Positions 47,435 through 60,513 of a DNA stretch of 64,000 nucleotides are shown piece by piece (positions within the stretch are counted from its first letter, which is position 1; each line of letters begins with the position of its first letter). The notes under the pieces were generated by a model that did no database searches, was not told the origin of the DNA, and saw only the letters and a list, made by a program, of their open reading frames with translations. Made by a program: the position numbers and the translations under genes. Source of the DNA: Spirogloea muscicola. Lineage: Eukaryota; Streptophyta; Zygnematophyceae; Spirogloeales; Spirogloeaceae. The DNA is taken from assembly GCA_009602725.1 (NCBI GenBank), contig WELB01000040.1, positions 1 to 64,000 on the forward strand, in the 5' to 3' direction.

Positions 47435-47839
47435 CCTAGCCAAGGGTAGTGATCGTCCTAGGCTTGGTCAAGGGCGCATCCGTCCACCCGTGGCCGCCGC
47501 CTCCGCCGCTGAAGTCGCCGCCGATTGCGGGGACCCGTGCCTAATAATACTAATACTAGTAGAGTTCTGACGCTAGTAGGTGTCTATATTTGAAATTGTG
47601 GCTTTGTCTCCGTTGCGCTCTGGAAATCTAGATTGCTCCCTCATCAGCGTTGCGCGTGTTATTCAGATTTGAGCTTTGTCCAATGTCGCGCGTCGTCCTT
47701 CGCCCGACTGGTGAGGTAGTTGGCCTCCTCAGTACCCTCCAGCTATCATTTCCATGATAGTGATGTTCCACCGGTGTGACTTTGTTACACCTAGCCAAGG
47801 GTAGTGATCGTCCTAGGCTTGGTCAAGGGCGCATCCGTC
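47129..47839. repeat. 356-base tandem duplication across an LTR and its flank
   Basis: 47129-47484 and 47485-47839 are almost identical: CACCCGTGGCCGCC through CTTTGTTACACCTAGCC to GCGCATCCGTC. The unit holds the outer part of chromovirus D's 5' LTR, the CCTAG target duplication and about 45 bases of A4, so it arose after D inserted. Only a few bases differ between the copies. Confidence 0.92.
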
Positions 47840-48496
47840 GGGCGTAACAACATACCTGCCAACTCCTTTCTCGTTGTTCCCGAGGACGTGAACACCAGTG
47901 TGGGGAGGTGTGTAATGATCACACCACCACCACTGGTTGTGCCACACGGTGCTGTTGAGTTCCATGACCGCTACCGCTTGATGGACAAGTGGCTCGTCCA
48001 GGTAGCGGGCGGGTGGCTTGACAGACAAGTGGCCCGCCCAGGTGCGGGCGAGTCCCGTTCGTCCCGGAATAAGCCCTCGCCAGGTTCCATCCTGCCAAGG
48101 GAGGACCTCGGCCCGCCGAAAGGGCAGGCCTTGGGGTGACCCGCTCACACCCTAGGAAGGGGGTTGGCACGGAGGAAGCACCAGGAGCCATGGGCCGAGA
48201 CCCAAGAGAAGTTCAGACTGGTGAAACCCACGAACAGCCTTGCCGCTGCCTACCGCCGCGCACCCGCCGCAGCCTGCTGCGAGGCTTGCTGCGGGGTTGT
48301 CCATGGCCCCTTGGGGAACAGCTGCTGGCTTGCGCCCAGGGGGTGAAGTCGCTGCCAGACGGCGGCGCGACAAGGCTTGTCTTCCGCTGCGCCTATGCGC
48401 TAGTGCTTCACCGTGTTGTGGGTTCGCTTCTTAATTCCTGTAGCCGAACACGACAAGGACGACTCTAAGTCACTCCTTGTGTAGGGGCGAGGTCCT

Positions 48497-51400
48497 TTAA
48501 ACTTCTCCTCGACAGGTCTGGCCCTCGGGGTGGGCCTCCTGGGGCCCGCCCCTCGGGGTGGGCCCTTGGGGCGAATCCCACACGCCCCCGGAGAGGGGGG
48601 TTGGCACGAGGAAGCACTAGGGTCTGGGGCAGAGACCAGACAGAAGTTGGGACGGTGGAGCCCAGAGAGAGGCGCAGCCCTGCTGCTGCCTGCTGCAGCC
48701 CGTCACCGGCAGGTCGCTGCCGCTGCGAGGCGTCCGTGGCTGGCCCTTGGTGGGCTAGCTGCTGGCTGGGGCCCAGGGGGTGGACGCTGTCTGACGGCGG
48801 CGCCACAAAGCAAAGTCCTCCGCTGCGCAGATGCGCGTGTGCTTCTTCGTGTCGGGGGTTTGCTCCTGAATCCTGTACAGCCAAATCAAGTAAGGACCAC
48901 TCATCTAAGTGCGTGTGTAGGGCGGGTTGTTACATCTGGTGTCAGATAAATTTTTGCATTTTGCAGTCTTGTGACGTATACAGACTGCCGATGCAAGGAC
49001 CCTCCTGATGCTCTGGCCTGACGTCTTCGTTGAGTGGAAAGAACACTGCCAGAGCGGGTACGTGGTGCTGCGTTCGGGTTGGCAATCGTCATATTGCTCC
49101 CGGGCGCCACAATCTCACATCGGTTGCCAGAAACTATTTTGAAGCGTACCACGTCTGTCGGCGGATGGCCTACGTGTGAGTGGGGGTTGAAACCCCCAGC
49201 CGCTGGGCGGTAAAGGTTAATCGTTCCACCAAGCTCGGCTTTGTGCTCCGGTCTTGGACCTTCTCTGCAGTTTCTTGTCTGCCATGCTGTTTGAAGGTAC
49301 GGGGTAGCGCGCTGTCCTGCTTGCTCGCTTGCTGGTGGCCACCATAACTGCGGTTTCTTGCAATCCAGTATGGAGGCGCGATATACTGACCAATGAGACT
49401 GAATTGATCAAGCAGTGTTTCCCCTGGAAGGCATGGATTTTGTAAAACTCCAGTGCGCACCCCAGTCCTTCTCGGCCGGCGGTATAAGCGCGGCTGCAGT
49501 GGAGGAGATCGTCAAAGAACTGGCACAGCAGACGGCTTCCGGCCAGGAGGGCCTGTCGCTGGAGGACTTGCGCTGAGTCACACTCCCCACGGAGCATCTG
49601 GAGGCGGCGATGGCTGTCATGGACCCTGCCTCACACGCCCTGCTGGAAGCGTTTTGCAAGGAGGTGCAGGCCACGCTCAATGGGTATGGTGTCGCTGAGT
49701 GTTGGCTGAAGCGGGTTATTCATTGGTTGCACAACGGCCAAGGCCAGGCGAACAACCTTGAAGGGGGGAGGTGCAAGGCCCGCTCGGCTGGCTCAGGACG
49801 GCGACGGCTCAGGAGGGCCAGGGCCCAGGTGCATGGATTGCACGAGGCCCAGGTGCATGGGTTGCACCAAGGCCAGAGCCAGGCGAACACTCTCCGCGCA
49901 CCGCGCGCCTTCTCTCCTCGTCGTGTCGCCCGTCCGCACTCCGGAAGTAGCCTGGCCAGATGGAGCGCGGGAACCTCCACGTCTGGCTGACGTAATAACG
50001 GATTGGTTCGTGAATTTTGGCACGGCGGAGGCGGCAAGAGTGCATCTTGCCGCCGCATACCTCACCGGCGAGCCTCACCAGTGCTGGAAATGCGTGAATA
50101 AAGCTCCACTCCCGCAATGTACAATACATGTGAGCTTTCCCGCCCTCTTTGGCCATTGTGTTTGGTTGGTCCATATACGCAAGCTGGGGGCTGGCGTGGA
50201 CACCATGGTGACAGAGGCATTCATGGGGTTCTCCTTCGATGGCGACGCAGGACGCAAGCTTACATAATCACCGATCAATCGCTCTCCTGCTGAGGCGGGC
50301 GTCCTTCTCACCAAGCTTTGGTAGCTCGGACGAAGTGAGGCCCACTGTGGAGCCAACCTCCAGGTCTGCTGGGGGCTCGAGGAATGTGGCAAGGAGCCAC
50401 GTGATTGCTTTCGCTGCGGTAAATTGCACCATCGTATCCGAGAGACTGAAGGCTCCTGGGGCCTTCTACCTCTCGGCCGCCATGTTCCATTGGGAGGGAC
50501 GAGGGCACTTAAAGGGCACGCGTGAGTACCCTGCGCAAGCCTCAATGTATGTGCTCCATTGGTAAGCTGTTTGACCTCGTTGGCCAGGCCGGCCTGCAAT
50601 TGGACGTACCTGATGTACGCTCGATCTGCTCGTTTGCAAGCTCTGGGGGCCGCTGGGCCTCTATGTGTGTAAGTGTCCCACGCTGACTTGCATGTAGCAG
50701 CGAACATGTACCTGTGTGGGCCTTCTCGGCCTGAAGACGTGGCGTTCTTTATTGTGCCTTGCAGGCGCAAGGTGATCACCTTGCGCCTGCAATCCATCGA
50801 ACTCCGAGTGGGATGTCGCCGCTGTGCTCGTACAACGCGGGACACCAGCTCCTACTGCCTAGCGGTGATGGTACTCAGAAGAGGCCGCACCCAGCGAGAC
50901 TGCTATTCATGTCGCCCGCCACCCACTTCTTGGTGCTGTACGCGGAGTACGAACGATGCCATCTGAGGGGCTGGTTGCTGATGCATCGGCTCGGATCCTC
51001 ATTGACTCTAAGGGTCACTGCGTCCTCAGTCGATAAGAACTTGACTGGTGTCAAGAGCTTAAATGTGAAATCCACTATTTTGAAGCGCGTGACAATGGCA
51101 AATGGCCAACCCACCGATGTGCTAGATTTGCTTAAGGTCCCAATTCGCATTCAAAAATACAAGGCCGCAGCGTCTTGTTATGCCATGGAAGGGGCTGAGA
51201 ATTTGACATGACTTTGGGTGATGATCGGCTTGGAGCCACATCTGCATGCCTTGACTTTGAACGTCATATTTGTACTTTCGACCATGGCGCTCGGCGCAGC
51301 CTGTTAACCGCGATGGGCGGCTGGGACTTCGACTCTGCTGTTCGCCACGCAGATGGAAGCTACTGCACAAGCAAGCGGTCGAGTCCGTGTGCCTTGTAAT

Positions 51401-52600
51401 GATGACGTCGTGTGACGAGTCTGCCCCTGGCTTGTATGGGATTGCCGACTCCTCACAGGGCGATTATAAGGTAATCGGATGTGCTTCCCGACGTCTCTCC
51501 AAACTACATACCACTTCACTGAGGCGTGGCTCATACCATTCCAATGGAGCCCGGCGGTGAGCCGTCGTACAGACCGATATGCCGACTGACTCCTCTCGAA
51601 TTGAAAGAGTTGCAAAGCCAAGGTGGATTCGCTAAGGAAGGGTCATGGGGAGCTTTCTCAGTCGCCGTACGGTGCACCAATCCTTTCCGTGCAGAAGAAC
51701 GACGGCAGTCTTCGGCTGTGCATCGTCGATCGAGCTTTTGGCAAGCTTACGCTCAAGAATCGATACCCTTTGCCACGTGGGCAAAACCGGGAGATGCGTC
51801 GCCCCCAAGATGACTTCGGTCGTACGGGATTGGCCTGTGCCACGGAATGTGCCTCAGTTGCGATCCTTTTTGGAATTCGTGAATGACTTTGGAAAGTTCT
51901 TACAAGGGTATGAGATTTTGGAAACTCCTCTTACGCCGCTCACTTGTAAGGACTTACCCTGAGAGTGATCGTCCGAATGCCAGAGGGCATTCGAGGAAAT
52001 CCAAGAGGCACTTACATCTCCGCCTGTACTCGCCTCTCCTCTAGTAGGCGTGCTTCATGAGCTGATTCGTGACGCCTCTTTGACCGGCATTGGGTGCAAC
52101 ATTCCCACTTACTGTGGGCGTTAACCCAGGTGATTGGCACGTGACTGACCTGGCCTGGCCAGGTGGCCGCGCACGGGGCCGGGTTGCACGGTGTCCACCC
52201 AGGCGCCTCGCGCACGGGTGCCTCGGTGGCGCGGTGTCCACCATGGCGCCCCGCGCACGGGGGCCGCGGTGGCGCGGTGTCCAACCCGGCGCCTCGACAC
52301 GTCGGCCCCGCAGCGGGGCCTTCCTCTCGACAGGCCTGCCCCTCGGGGCGGGCCGCATGCGGCCCGCCCCGCGGGGTGGGCCATGGGCCGACCGCATGCG
52401 GCCCGAGAGGGTGGGCGGCACCGGGAGCACTAGGAGTCTGGCGGCAGAGACACGGACAGCAAATCGGATCAGTGAAGCTCCGAGAGCGCCGCAGCCCTGC
52501 TGCTGCGCCTGCTGCTGCAGCCCGTCGCCGGCAGGACACTGCCGGCTCGCTGCAAGGCGTCCGTGGCCGGCCCTTGGTGGGCTAGCTGGTGGGAGGTGAG
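48497..52600 (+). mobile_element. Chromovirus B1 (third LTR type)
   Basis: The 5' LTR piece is 48497-48934 (...GGGTTGTTACA), followed by TGGTGTCAGA (48937-48946), an initiator-Met-like primer site. Plus-strand parts: leader, Gag (from about 49430: VEEIVKELAQQTASGQEGLS..., PASHALLEAFCKEVQATL), protease region (50900-51260), short RT pieces (51560-51960: [39 protein letters not shown]) and the start of RNase H. The 3' LTR starts TGCAACATTCCC at 52095 and runs to about 52600. It is broken, with many interruptions. Confidence 0.85.
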
Positions 52601-55600
52601 ACCGGCAGCCGCTGGGCGGCAAAGGTACATCGTTCCACCAAGCTTGGCCTTGCGCTCCGGTCTTGGACCTTCTCTGCAGTTGCTTGTCTGCCATGCTGTA
52701 TGGAGGTACGGGTTAGCGCGCTGTCTAGCTTGCTTGCTTGCCTGGTGCACCAGTATTGCGGTGTCCTGCTATTCAAGATGGAGTCGTGATATGCTGACCA
52801 TCGGAACCTGATTTGATCACTCAGTGTTTCCCTTGAAAGGCACTGCGCGCCCCCAGCCCTCCGCGGCCGGCTGCTCAACCGATTGAAGTGGAGGCCTTGG
52901 CCAACGAGCTGGCACACAGACTCCGGACGGAGCTCCGGACGACGGCCGGCCCTGGTGGCCCGGCCCTTCGGACGGCTTCCGGCCCCGGTGGCCTGTCGCC
53001 AGAGGACTTGCGCCGAGTCGCACTTCTCGCGGAGCGTCTGGAGGCGGAGACGGCTATCGTACCTGCCTCACACGCCTTGGGGGCGTTGTGCGAGGAGGTG
53101 CAGGCCACGCATCGGTCCGGTGCCGCTGAGCGTCGGCGTCGGAGGGCCTGGGCCCAAATGAGTTGCACGGGGCCCCGGTGCATGAATTGCACCACGGCCA
53201 GAGCCAGGCGAACACCCTTCGTGGGTCGGGTCGCCCGTCCGCACCCCGGATCGCTCCGGCCACTTGGAGCCTGGGGGCCTCCAAGCGTGGCTGGACGATA
53301 TCACGGAACGGCTCGTACTATACGGCACGGCCGAGGAGGCAAGAGTGGGTCTTGCCACTGCACAATTGACTGGCGCGTTCTCCAGTGGTGGAATTCCGTG
53401 AAGAAAAGCTCTACTCCCGCGATGTATTACACATGGTAATTATTCTCGCGCTCGTTGGCTGCAACATTTGATTAGGTCCTATACGCAAGCAGGGGTTGGC
53501 GTGGATCTTATCACGATTGAGGCATTTTTGAATTCTTATCGATGGCGGCGTACGTGCGCAAGCTTACAACTTGGCTGCGTCACCCATCGATCACGGGCCC
53601 TCCTGCTGAGGCAGGACGAAGGCGAGGCCCACTGAGGGGCCGCATGTACGCGCTCTCCTGCTGAGGCGGGCGTTCCTTGTTACCAAGCTGTGGCAGCTCG
53701 GACGAAGGCGAGGCCCACTGAAGGGCTGCATCTCAGTCCCGCCGGGTGCTCGAGTATATGGCGTCGAAGCCACACGACCCGAACCATCGCATCCGGGAAT
53801 GCAAGGCTTTGGGCATTCTACCTCGCCGAGGCTGGCACGTCCCCTCGGGCGGGGCAAGGGCAATGATAAGGGCACGCGAGAGTAACCTGCCAAGCCTCAA
53901 TGAATTAGCTCAGATGGCAAGCTGTTTGACCTCGTTGGCCAGGCCGGCCTGCAATCGGACGTACCTAGTGTACGCTCGATGTTTGCTCTTTTGCAAGCTC
54001 TGAGGGCCGCTGGGCCTCTATGTGTGTGTATGTCCCACGCTGACTTGCCCGTAGCAGCGAACATATACCTGAGTGGGCCAGTTCGGCCTGAAGACGTGGT
54101 GTTCTTCCCTGTGCTTTGGAGGCGCAACGTGGTCCATCGACCTCCGTGAGGGATGTCGCTGCTGTGCTCGTGTTGCGGGACACCAGCTCCTACTGCCTGG
54201 CGGTAATGGTACTCAGGAGAGGCCGCATCCAGCGAGACTGCTGGTCTATGTCGCCCGCCACCCAGTTCTTGGTGTTGTACACGAGGTACAGACGATGCTA
54301 CTTGAAGGGCTGGTTGCTGATGCACCGGTTAGGATCCTCATGGACTCAGGGGCCACTGCATCCTTAGTCGCTGAGAACTTGATTGGTGTCCATCACTTAG
54401 ATGTTGAAACCACTGCTCTGGAGCGCGTGACATTGGCAACTGGCCAATCCACCGGTGTGCTGGCTTTATGCAAAGTCTCCATTCGCATCCAGATTCAAGG
54501 CCTTTGTGTCTCATTAGCCATTGAGCTGGCTGGGTAATTTGATGTGATGTTGGAGGATGAGTGGCTTGGCGCCACATCAGCATGCCTTGACTTTCAGCGT
54601 CGTAATTGCATTGTAGATTGTTGCGCACGACGCCTTGTCCTTTGCAATGAGGATGATTGGCTTGGTGCCACATAAAGCATGCCCTGCCTTGAATGTCATG
54701 ACTGCACCGTACAACGTGGCGTACGGCGCCTGGTCCTTTGCAGTAAAGATGATTGGCTTGGTGCCACATCAGCATGCCTTACCTTTGAACGTCATGATTG
54801 CACTGTACACCGTGGCGCTCGGCGCCTTGTCCGTTGTAATGAGCAGACCTTGAACCCGCAAAGGGCGGCTGGACTTTGGATTCTGCTGGTCGCTACGGAG
54901 ATGACGAACCTGCTGCACAAGCAAGCGGTCGAGTCCGCATACCTTGTGTCTATGACGTCGTGAGACGAGTCTGCCCCTGACTCGTATGTGAGTGCTGAGT
55001 CCTCACAATGCGGGATTCTTGATGACCTGCTGGATGAGTACTCGGGTGTGGTACCTCGATGCTCACCCAACGGTCTACCTCCTCATCGAGGTGTGGCTCG
55101 TACTATTTGGAGGCGCGAGGCGCTGAGCCACAGTATAGACTGATGCGCCGACAGATTCCTCTGCATCTCGAGAGATGCAAAGCCAAGATGGCTTTGCTAA
55201 GGAAGGGTCATGGGGAGCCTTCTCAATGGCCGTACGGTGCACCGATCCTCTTCGTGCAAAAGAAAGACGGCAGTCTTCGGATGTGCATCGTTGATCGAGC
55301 TTTTGGCAAGCTCACTATCAAGACCCGATACCTTTTGCCACATGGGCAAAAAGGGGATATGCGTCGAACCCAAGACGACTTTGGTCGTACGGGATTGGCC
55401 TGTGCCACGGAATGTGCCTCAGCTGCGATCCTTTCAGGGATTCGCGAATGACTTTCGGAAGTTCCTACATCAATTTTGGGGAACTTGGTACTTCCTCTTA
55501 CGCGGCTCACTCGTAAGGACGTACCCAGGGATTGGTCGTCCGAATGCCAGAGGGCATTCGAGAATATCCCACAGGCTCTTACACCTCCGCCTATTCTTGC

Positions 55601-57949
55601 CTTTCCTCGAAAAGGCGTGCCGTATGAGCTGATTTGTGACGCCTCGTTGACCGGCATTGGTTGCCGTGCTCTTGCACGAGGTCCACCCGACAGCGTTTGA
55701 GAGTCGCCTGCTGATCCCGCAGGGCGAAATAAGACCACGGGTCAGCAAGAGCTGCTGGCTGTGGTGCACACCATACATGATTGGCGTTGCTACCTGGAAG
55801 GTGTGGACTTTATAGTAGTCACGGATCATTGCTCGTTGACGTACTTCCATATTCACCAGCAACTGACTATGCTCGGTGAGCTGAATGATGGCATCATTCC
55901 GATTCCAGTGGATTTACCGCCCTGGAAGGCTCAATGTTGCGGATCCTGTGAGCCGCAACATTGCAGGGGCTGCTGCAGTGCTTACCTTGTAACGCGTTGA
56001 GAGATGCAGGCATGCGTCCTACTCGCGACGCTTCTCGGTAACCGACTGCCAACCTTTCTGATGTGCGTGGTCGTGATGGGTATGGAACAGACCCTTGCTT
56101 TGCGGAGGCAAGCTATGTACGCACACTCTTCAATGACAATGGCTCTTGGTGGCACAGCGACGCCATTGTGGTTCGGAACTACAATGCCGTGCGGAGCACC
56201 ATCATGCAGGAGCATGATACGCCATACAGTGGTCATCTGGAACTTCATAAGACCAAAACGGCTGTAAAGCGCCCTTTCTGGTGGCCATGGGCAAGCTTTT
56301 AGGCAAAGCTGTGCCACATGCCAGCAAAGCAAGGCAATCTCTGGCGAAATCAGCCGGATTACATCAACCCCTGAAGATCCCTGAGCGGAATTGGGCTGAA
56401 GTGAATGTCGATTGAAGATCACAATTGCCTAAGACGCGGTATGGATTTGATGCCATTGTCGTATTTGTGGATCAATTGAGCAAGATGGTACCCTTTGCTC
56501 CAACGACCAGGCGTGCTTCGGCGAAGGCCTTTGCTGGCATCTTTGTGGATAAAGAGTGGAAGTTGCATGGCGTACCCGAGAGGATGGTATCGAACCACGA
56601 TCCTAGTTTTACGGGTCACTTCTGGAAAGAAGTATGCAGGCTTGTTGGCAGTGAGCAGGCCATGTCCACTGCCTTTCATCCCCGAAGTGATGGCCAAACT
56701 GAGAGGATTTATAGGTTTCTGGAGGACACGTTCCGGCATTTTGTCAACCTGAGTCTGGCTGACTGGGATGCTTTTCTGGCTCCGGCCGAATATGCTGTGA
56801 ACAATGCCTATCATGAGTCCACCAGCGAGATACCCTCCTTCCTCAACAACGGTCAGCATCCCCGATCACCTTTGCAGGTGGGGAGGCCGAAACGCGTTCC
56901 GGCCGCTGTTGCCTTTACTGGAACCCTCTTTAAGGCCCAATGACGGGCCCGGCATTTCTATGAAGTTGCCCAGACGAGACGGCTTATGCCGACCACCTTC
57001 AAAAGGCCGTGTCTTCGAAGTGGGTGCTCAAATTACTTCTGAGCGAAGCACCTATCCTTCGGGCAGTGGTACACGCAAGTTGCTACCCAAGTGGGTTGGA
57101 CCCTTCCCCGTGGTACGACTTATTGAAGGTGTCCTATGAGCTCGGTACAACGGTACAGCGGAAGACTGGAATGACAATGTATTCCACGTGTCCCAGCTCC
57201 GGGTCTTCCATTCGGATGGCCCTGTCCAACCGTTTTATCTTGCTCGAGGATGAGTTTGAGTACGAGGTGGAGGAAATCCCGTCACACCAGGACAATTTCC
57301 GTGGGCGTAAGACCCGTGAGTATCTCGTGAAGTGGCTCGGCTATGGGCCTGAGCACAACACGTGGGAGCCTACTGCCTCTTGCCACTTGCCTCTTGCTAC
57401 TTGCCCGGCAGCTCTTCGGGTCTACTTTGCGCAGGGTGGTAACTCCCTTCCGCTACGTAAAGCCCGCAGCCGTCGGATGTAAGCTCCTTTGGTTGTTACG
57501 TGTTCCCGCGGAAGTGAACATCTGGGTGGGGAGGAATGTAACGTTTCCACGTACTGTGAGCGTTACCCCAGGTGTTTATGGTTACCTGATTGGCACGTGA
57601 CCGACCTGGCCTTGCTAGGTAGTCGCGCACCGGGGCCTGGGTGGCGCAGTGTCCACCCTGGCGCCCCGCGCACCGGGGCCGGGTGGCGCGGTGTCCACCC
57701 TGGCCCCCCGCGCACGGGTGCCACGGTGGCGCGGTGTCCACCCTGGCGCTCAGCCCTGACCGACCTGGCCTGGCCAGGTGGCCGCGCACGGGGCCGGGTG
57801 GCACGGTGTCCACCCCGGCGCTCCGCGCACGGGGGCCGCGGTGGCGCGGTGTCCACCCCGGCGCCTCGACGCGTCGGCCCCGACAGCGGGGCCTTCCCCT
57901 CGACAGGCCTGCCCCTCGAGGCCGGCCGCATGCGGCCCGATCGGTGACC
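52601..57949 (+). mobile_element. Chromovirus B2
   Basis: Plus-strand parts: leader (52601-52800), Gag (52805-53450, GLSPEDLRRVALLAERLEAE), later Gag (to about 54000), protease region (54280-54840) with a 96-base triplication, RT (55200-55470), RNase H (55480-55960), integrase (56060-56300 and 56425-56943), integrase C-terminus (57009-57130) and chromodomain ([20 protein letters not shown], about 57310-57390). The purine tract GGGTGGGGAGGAA precedes the 3' LTR, which starts TGTAACG at 57538. The LTR is followed without gap by inverted LTR material. It is broken, with ten or more interruptions. Confidence 0.9.
54553..54840 (+). repeat. Three tandem 96-base units in the protease region of B2
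   Basis: Units start at 54553, 54649 and 54745. Each contains GATTGGCTTGG(T/C)GCCACAT... and ends near CGCCTTGTCC...TGCAAT or a variant. The unit corresponds to the DDWLGATSACLDFERH segment that is present once in the other chromoviruses (for example 31800-31860, minus). The copies have diverged from each other. Confidence 0.93.
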
Positions 57950-58380
57950 CTCTTGCAAAAGAGCACGGCATCCAATGTAGTGAACCGACCCCTGTACACA
58001 GGCATTTAGGCGGTCAAGTCCTGATTGGATTCGGATGTAGGGATTGAGGAGCAAAACCCCACACCGTGAAGCACCTCGCGCCTCGGCGCGCAGCGGAAGT
58101 CGTGCCCTGCGGCGCCGCCGTCAGGCGGCGTCTCCACCTCTCGGGCACCGGCCCGCAGCTAGCCCACCAAGGGCCGGTCACGGACGCCTTGCAGCGAGCC
58201 GGCAGCGTCCTGCCGGCGACGGGCTGCAGCAGCAGGCGCAGCAGCGGGCTGCGCCGCTCTCGGGGCTTCACTGATCCGAACTGCTGTCTGTGTCTCTGCC
58301 GCCAGACTCCTAGAGCCGCCGGAACCGCCCCTCCTCTCGGGTCGCATGGAGTCGCCCCATGGCCCACCCCGCGGGGGGCG
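57950..58380 (-). repeat. Reverse-oriented LTR fragment (third LTR type)
   Basis: It matches the complement of the LTR at 52400-52600 and 61290-61620 (CACCAAGGGCCGGTCACGGA, GCGGCGCCGCCGTC). A short piece at 57950-57975 (GTGACCCTCTTGCAAAAGAG) looks like the reverse complement of chromovirus RNase H. With the 57538-57949 LTR it forms an inverted pair. Confidence 0.65.
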
Positions 58381-59968
58381 TGCGAGAGTCGCCTGCTGAT
58401 ACCGAGGGCGAATGTATATTACGGGTGAGCAAGAGCTGCTGGCTGTGGTGCACGCCTTGAAGTGTCTGGCGTTGCTACCTGGATGGTGTGGACTCCGCGG
58501 TAGTCACGGGTCATTGTCGGTCGACGTGCTTCCACACTTTACAGCAACTGACGAGGCGGCAAGCTCGGTGAGCTAAATGTGGGGCATCATTCCGATGTTA
58601 GTGGAAGTACCGCCTCGGAGGGCTCTATGTTGCGGGCCTGGTTAGCCGCAACATTGCAGGGCTGCTGCAGTCATTGCCTTGAACGCGTGGGCCGATGCGG
58701 ATGCAGTCATGCGTCCTACTCGCGGCGTACAATGGCAACCTACTGCCAACCACTCTGATGTGTACGTGCGGATTCGTGATGAAGAAGGCAAAGACCCTTG
58801 ATTTGCGAAATTCAGCAACGTATGCACGCTCTCCAATGGTGGTGGCACGGCGACGCCACTGTGGTCCCGGACTGCATTGCCGTGCAGAGCACCATCATGC
58901 AGGAGCTGCATCATACGCCATAGAGTGGCCATCTGGTTGTCAGCAAGACCAAAAAGGCTGTGAAGCGCCTTCTCTGCTGACCGGGCTATCAAGGCCAGGT
59001 ACATGCTTTTGGACAAAGGTGTGCCACATGCCAGCGAAGCAAGGCAATCTCTGGTAAGCCAGCGGGACTACTTCAACCCCTGAAGATACCTGCGAGGAAT
59101 CGGGCTGATGTCAATGTTGATTAATCACACAATTGCCTAAGACGCGAAATGGGTTTGATGCCATAGTCGTCTTTGTGTATCGGTTGAGCGAATTGGTGCA
59201 CTTTGCTCGAACGAGCACGCGTGCCTCGGCGAGGGCCTCTACTGGCCTCTTTGTGGGTAAGGTGTGGAAGTTGCATGGCTCAAAAGGATGGTCTCGGACC
59301 GCGATCCTCGGTTTGCGGGTCACTTCTATAGAGAGGTATGCAAGCTTATAAGCACTCAGCAGGCCATGTCCACCACCTTCCATCCCCAAAACGATGGCCA
59401 AACCAAGAGGATGAATAGGGGTGTGGAGGACATGCTCCGGCATTTTGTCAACCCGAGTCAGACTGACTGGGATGAATTGGCTCCGGCTGAATATGCTGTG
59501 AACAGTGGCTTGTATGAGTCCACCAGAGACACACCCTTCTTCCTCGACTACGGTCAGCATCCCCGAGAACCTGTGCAGGTGGGAAGGCCGGAACGCGTTC
59601 CGGCGTTCCGCGGTCGCCTTGACAGGGATCCTCTCGGAGGCCCAATGACGGGCCCGGCCTCTTTTAGGCTAATGGAGGCAGAAGGCTCCTGCTGAACAAC
59701 GTTGGAAGGACGTGTCCTTCGACGCGGGTGCTCAAGCACTGCTGATACAAAGCACCTGCCCTTGCAGTGGAAGGCCCGGAGCAGTGGGTGCGCGCAGGAT
59801 GCTACCCAAGTAGGTGGGACTTCTCCCGTGGTACCGCCTTTTGGCAAAATGTCCTCTGAGCTCGGTACACCGGTACAATGGAAGACTTAACAATGTGTTT
59901 CATGTGTCCCAGCTCCGGGCCTTCCATTCGGATGGCTGCCTCCAACCGGCCCTTACCTCCTGTCTCTT

Positions 59969-60032
59969 TTGAACTTTGTCCATTCCTTTCGGGCTGGCCT
60001 CTGCCAGCCCCGCTTCTCTACGGGCGCGTTTC
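59969..60032 (+). mobile_element. 64-base LINE 3'-end micro-copy
   Basis: Absent from the equivalent place in the other chromoviruses. It consists of TTTGTCCATTCCTTT, the hairpin GGGCTGGCCTCTGCCAGCCC and CTACGGGCGCGTTTC, that is, only the LINE 3' terminus. It is flanked by TCTCTT (59963-59968 and 60033-60038), a likely target-site duplication. Confidence 0.8.
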
Positions 60033-60513
60033 TCTCTTGCTTGAGGATGCGCGTGAGTACGAGGTGGAGGAGATCTTGTCACACCGAGACAGTGTCCGTG
60101 GGCGCAAGACCCTTGAGCATCTTGTGAAATGGCTCGGCTATGGGCCTGAGCACAACACGTGGGAGCCTGCCGCCAACCTTGGCAGTTGCCAGGCTGCTCT
60201 CTAGGACTATTTTGCGCAGCGTGGTAACTGCCCTCCGCTACGTAGAGGCCGCAACCGTCGGATGTAAGCTCTCTGGTTGTTACCCGTACTTGCGGGACGT
60301 GAACTTTGAACTGGGAACTGGGGAGGCAATCTAATCTTCCCATTGTCTGTGAGTGTGACCCGGTGGGTTACGCTTACCTGATTGGCACGTGACCGACCTG
60401 GCCCTGCCAGGTGGTCCCGCACGGGGGCCTCGGTGGCTCGATGTCCACCCTGACGCCGTGTACAGGGGTGGGGCCTTCCGACAGGTCGGCCCCTCGGGGT
60501 GGGCCTTTCGACA

